A DNA stretch of 64,000 nt from Primula veris (Eukaryota; Streptophyta; Magnoliopsida; Ericales; Primulaceae), in assembly GCA_963682055.1 (NCBI GenBank), contig OY821749.1, positions 2,964,336-3,028,335 on the forward strand, written 5' to 3'. A program made the position numbers and the translations under genes. Under the pieces are notes generated by a model. The model did no database searches, had not been told where the DNA came from, and saw only the letters and a program-made list of their open reading frames with translations. Shown in pieces: positions 59,338 to 64,000 of the stretch (the stretch's first letter is position 1; every line of letters begins with the position of its first letter).

Positions 59338-61785
59338 TCATCATCTCTTTTTATTTCATTCATTCACTCCATCAAAAGCAATCTCTTTCTATCTCTCTCT
59401 TTCAATTTTCCCATAACATTCCATCAAAAAAGTCCAACTCTATATTAAAAAAATCCACCTGAATTATTGTTTATGATCAATTAGCTACATACCCTTTTAA
59501 TCACTCTTCATTTTGATCAGAAATTGTTGCTTTTTTGGCCTTTTTATTGGATTAATCAGTGGATTTATGTGGAATTTGAGTGAAATATGATACTTTTACA
59601 TGTAATCTTTGTTTATATATCTATAATGATCATAATTCACTGATTCAAAAGGTTACTTGTTTTGTGATCATGTTTTGTTCCTGATCATGATCATTTGTTG
59701 TTGTTTTTTCTATTATTTGTATCATCTGATGAGTTATGTACTTATTGAGGAAATCAGCTGATGTGGTTGTGATCTTTTATATGATAACTTGTAATATTGG
59801 TCTTTTTTTTAAAATTTTTTGGATATTGATTCTTTATTGAAAGTTAGTTGTGGATATTGACTGGGAACATATGAGCTTAATATATATGGAATTTATAAGA
59901 TGATCGGTCTGGTGATGTAAATCTGAATCTTGTACATATTTTCTTGTATTGATAAGTTGGGGCTTGTTTTGGTTCAGCTTCATGAATAATATCTTCAGAG
60001 TTATGTAACGATCGTTTTGATCTAGTATTTGGAATTTATCTGCCTGTGTATTTCTTTCAGTTTCTTTCTAACTTGTCTGATCATTTTGGTGAATCATTTA
60101 CTGTCTATGCTGTTTTGTGTACTATGAGGTGTTTGCGGTTCCGCTAGTATGATCACAACTATTGCATAACAAGATCACATTTTTTTCATTTATATATGTA
60201 TTTTGGTGTTGGAGTACATAATTTGTTAGTTTAAAGCATTCATTTTTATCACATTTGTGTTGGATTTGTTTATGATCATTCTAATCTGGTGTATCATACT
60301 AGTGGACTAGTAGTTTGTTGTATACCAGGACATCAATGTTATTTGCTTTTGAAAAAAGAAATTAATAGCTAATAAGCTGTGTTATCTTTATTGAATTCTG
60401 GTCTTTCTGTTGATTTGATTCCGCTACCGTAAATGCAATGATGGCCCCATAAATATCACATTTTGATTAATTATATCTCTATCTCTGGAGTTGACATAGA
60501 TAATTTATTAGCTTCAAGCATCCAAATTTGTCGTAATTGTGTCGATTTTATTTATGATCGTTCTGGTTTATTTCTTGAACCCTACACTTATTCGTCTGAA
60601 TCAATTAAAATGTGTGCTTATGATGATGTGTCATATTTGCAGGTGCAATACTTGAAATAATTTGATTATTACAGCAAAAGGTATAGCGTTTTAGATTTTT
60701 TCTGTTAAAATCTTGATTAGTTGAATAATGATTAGCTTAAGGCAATACTCAGATATTTTGTCATCTGCTTATGTTTCTATTTTGCGATTACCGTTGTTTT
60801 CATGTTGTTTCCTTTTTGCTTGAAGTGTTTTTTTCGAACCGACAAAATACATTGCCTTTTATGTGAAGTATTAGATTTTCAATATCTTTGGAGAAGTCCT
60901 TTAAAACCTTACGCCAACGCAACAAGTCTGCTGAACATGTTTCGTTCTATGTTTATGTTTTCAAAAACCGAAAACAGCCTTTAAATCTAAAAAACCACTC
61001 TTTTAGTCCACAATTTACAAAACTTTTAATTATTGTAGTTTGAAAATGGAAGGACTTTATATCGACTCCATTAAAAGAAAACATTAATTATTTTGCTACT
61101 TTACCTTCGGACTTTTTACTCCAAATCAATAACTAACTCCAAGAACAATGAAGAAATAATCAGTAATCCCCTTAAAGCTTGTTTGATTTCAGCTTAAGCA
61201 AATTAACTGGGGTATCAGGTCAAAAAAAAGTTTGATTCATTCAGGTTAAAGCTTCTAGTTTTTTCAGGACAAAAAACTAGAAAAAAATCAACTCTCAAGT
61301 CAATCAATCAAAGCAAATTAACTGGGGTATCAGGTCAAGAAAAAGTTTGATTCATTCAGGTTAAAGCTTCTAGTTTTTTCAGAACAAAAAACTAGAAAAA
61401 AATCAACTCTCAAGTCAATTAATCAAATGCTGTTCAGTTTTTAAGCAAAAGAAAGAAAGAAAAACTTGCAGCATTTGAATGATCAGCCACCTTCGGCATT
61501 GTTTGGCACTTAAGCTCCGATTTTTAGCGTTTTGTTTTTTTTGCTTAAAATCTAAGCTTCCTTCGGACTATCATTTTTAAAAGATAAGCTTTTATGGCCT
61601 GAAAAGGCTAGAGCCTTTAAGCAATATAACCAACCTTTTTTTTCAACTTCAAAGATTCCAGCTTGAAAGCTGCTATCAAACGAGACCTTAGTTTGATTTT
61701 GATCCCTACCATTCGCCTCTTTGAACCCAGATTGTCACAACATTTTCACAATTTTTATTCCAGCTTTGTCGAATCTTCTTTACTC
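59338..61785 (+). other. Probable promoter, leader exon(s) and leader intron of the RCC1 gene
   Basis: A CT-rich segment with ATCTCTTTCTATCTCTCTCT near 59380 resembles a plant 5' leader. A TTTTTATTCCAG acceptor ends at 61763, 23 bases before the start codon, so the 5' UTR is spliced. The donor was not fixed. The long T-rich interval between would be the leader intron and includes a possible MITE (about 61189-61684). No separate gene was recognised. Confidence 0.4.
61189..61684. mobile_element. Possible MITE with an internal 115-bp tandem duplication
   Basis: The left end GTTTGATTTCAGCTTAAGC and the right end (complement GTTTGATAGCAGCTTTCAAGC) are imperfect inverted repeats. A 115-bp segment occurs twice in a row (61199-61313, 61314-61428) with few changes; each copy carries CTAGTTTTTTCAG-ACAAAAAACTAG, which can form a hairpin. 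It lies in the presumed leader intron of the RCC1 gene. Confidence 0.4.
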
Positions 61786-64000
61786 ATGGACGCCTCGACA
61801 AGTGGGACCCCTACCATCCAATACTGCAATATCTCCGATCAATCTCTCTCTTCTATTGTCACCTCAGGTGCTCCGACATTTCTACGCCTCCAACGCCATT
61901 GTTTCGGTAACACAACCCCTGGTGAATTTCCCCTCTCTGCAAATCCTTCCATAGTCCTACATGTCCTCACCGAATGCAGTTTAGATCCTCATGATCTTGC
62001 CAGGCTCGAGGCAAGCAGCTTATTTCTCAATTTCTTTTTAGCAAATCATTTCCTTATGGTTTTAGAATTGATGATGCTGCTCAATGAATTTCAAATGGTG
62101 TTTTTCAGGCAACATGTATGTTCTTTAGGCAGCCTGCCCATTTCGCCCCTGATCACGAGCTATCTCTATCTGAGCTAGCGGCTTTTGATATGTGCCAAAA
62201 AAGGGCGATTTTTAAGCCGATGAATGACGAGGATCGCGAGGGGCTGAAGGTGAAGTGTGGAGGGTCGTGGAAGTTGGTGTTAAGGTTTCTTTTGGCGGGA
62301 GAAATGTGCTCGAGGAGAGAAAAATCAATGGCGATAGCAGGCCCTGGTCATAGTGTCGTTGTTTCGTTGAAAGGGGATGTTTACTCCTTTGGCTCAAATA
62401 GCTCGGGACAGCTTGGGCATGGGCATACAGAGGAGGATTTTCGACCTCGCCAAATCAGGTTTTGGGTGCTTTTAATACTTTCTTAATTTGTTAAAGTATA
62501 AATAAAATAACTGTTGGAAAGTGATATTATGGCATACTTAATTATGCGTGTGCGTAGTAAAGGTGGCTATCGGTTTTGTTATTTGGGTGCCGGCTTTGTA
62601 GTTGTATAGATGTTTGTTTAAGTGAGTGGGTGGGAAGCTGCTACCGAAACTATGTGCGTACTGATATTTTCCTTTGTCACTGTTCTGGAAACAAAAATAT
62701 GGTTTGTCCACTGAATGGAATCCATTGACTTGTACGGGAATAGTTCTTTGAACAAAGAGAAGCATTAAATTTTTAAGTTCCTGAACCTCGTTTGTGTTTC
62801 TTATTAGAGTTGTCTTGTTATTTGGCTTTGACTAAGTTTGGTGCTTCTTTGCTTGTCCTTTTCATTTGTAATAAATTTTGCCAAATATATCTTTTTGCTT
62901 CATTTAAATGAAAGCAACCACAAAAGCAGAAGCAGTTTTGTATAATACTAATTTGTATGCTGGTCTTCATTTCTTTTCATGTTGTTTCCTGAAAACTACA
63001 GTTATTGTTTTTAAAGACTCTTTGTTTCCAATTCAGATGAGAAACATGCCAGAAACGGGAAAATGAGAAAGAACTGAAAACTTTGTTGTAGTGTTCTCTA
63101 CTCTCTAGTGTCATTGATTTGCGGAACTACTTATTAAGAAGATATTGGTCTGCTGTTCTGTTCCATTTCTGTAAAAAGCCAAATCTGAATCTAATTTTCC
63201 TTATTTCCCATATTTGTATGAGAAGTTCTTATAAAATTATCCATTATTAGCCAAACCCAAGAAGTAAGCGAAGTCTTTTTTGGACCCTGTTTACCGTTTA
63301 GCTATGCCAAATATTTAACTGTTACATTATATTTCACAGGTCGCTACAAGGAATACGTATCATACAAGCGGCAGCAGGAGCAGGCCGAACAATGCTAATT
63401 ACCGACCACGGACAAGTCTATGCCTTTGGTAAGGACTCATTTGGCGAACTTGAATACGGACCCGAAGGAAATAAACTCGTGACCACCCCAAAGCTCGTAG
63501 ACTCTCTCAAGAACATATTCGTGGTTCAAGCCGCTATAGGCAACTTCTTCACCGCCGTTTTGTCTAGGGAAGGACGGGTGTACACATTCTCGTGGGGAAA
63601 TGAAAACAAACTCGGGCACTCAACGGAGCCGACTGATCTCGAGCCAAGGCCGTTGTTGGGGGAACTAGAGAGTATACCCGTGGTTCAGATTGCGGCGGGA
63701 TACTGTTACCTTCTTGCGCTCGCTTGTCAACCTAGTGGCATGTAAGCCCATTACACAAATATGTATATATATAGAGAGAGAGATCTGTGCACAAGTTGAT
63801 TAGGTGGCTTGTGCATAATAGTTTTTTTCTTTTTATTGGTTTGAAATAAATTATTAAAGAACTGTGTGCTCATCATCGCCACTTGAGCAATGTGTGTAAG
63901 TGTGGGGTATTTTTACCTTGTTGTGGCTTGATCCGAGTGACATGTTCTGGTTTTTTCGATTTTAAGGGTTCAGAATATAAATCTTTAAGGGGTTGTCTAC
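61786..64000 (+). CDS. RCC1-repeat family protein, N-terminal part; gene continues beyond window
   Basis: Three coding exons are visible: 61786-62010, 62109-62458 and 63340-63741. The start MDASTSGTPTIQYC is followed by a short F-box-like helix region (NPSIVLHVLTECSLDPHDL, about 53-72), a linker with ELAAFDMCQKRAIFKP, then RCC1 blades: GHSVVVSLKGDVYSFGSNSS, RTMLITDHGQVYAFG and FFTAVLSREGRVYTFSWGN. Exons join in frame (phases 0 and 2). Intron 1 starts GCAAGC instead of GT and ends TTTTTCAG. Exon 3 seems to end in a stop (GGCATGTAAG), but GTAAGC is a splice donor and the beta-propeller has only about half its seven blades, so the gene must go on to the right. RCC1-like proteins act in chromatin binding, nucleotide exchange or signalling; which applies here is unknown. 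Confidence 0.85.

Overview
The window is nuclear DNA from a flowering plant, most likely a eudicot. It is AT-rich, its genes have introns, and plant-only families are present: an OVATE family protein, a class A4 heat-shock factor and plant LTR, CACTA and hAT transposons. Only three host genes can be supported. Most of the rest is transposon sequence.

Layout. 1-1013 is the 3' end of a LINE-type element (RNase H domain, polyA tail). 3007-4179 (+) is an intronless OVATE gene of the OFP5 type, preceded by a 72-bp tandem repeat. 8101-10150 (-) is a two-exon HsfA4-type heat-shock factor, 378 aa, with its intron at the conserved place in the DNA-binding domain. 61786 to the right edge (+) is the start of an RCC1-repeat gene. 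Three coding exons are visible, the first intron has a GC-AG border, and the last visible exon runs into an intron that leaves the window.

Between the HSF and RCC1 genes lie about 50 kb of mobile DNA: small inverted-repeat elements (12.7-13.8 kb); a 5.6-kb CACTA element with one Transposase_24-like gene broken by a stop codon; two Cassandra TRIM elements, whose LTRs carry 5S rRNA-like sequence, plus one inverted Cassandra LTR fragment; a 7.9-kb Ty1/copia element (Copia-1) inserted into that inverted LTR; an AT-rich stretch with MITE-like and hAT-like elements and a possible LTR remnant; and a 15.3-kb block of a second, related copia family arranged LTR-internal-LTR-internal-LTR.

The 15.3-kb block is the most informative structure. 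A perfect 5-bp target duplication (AAAAG) flanks the whole block, and the middle LTR matches the right LTR at one end and the left LTR at the other. This is what unequal recombination between the two LTRs of one insertion should leave. Each unit carries one different inactivating lesion in gag-pol.

How parts work together. The OVATE, HSF and RCC1 genes show no sign of shared function. The transposons record a nested history: CACTA and Cassandra insertions, then Copia-1 into Cassandra, and separately the second copia insertion followed by recombination. All calls come from reading the sequence; no alignment or database search was run, and element borders are by eye.
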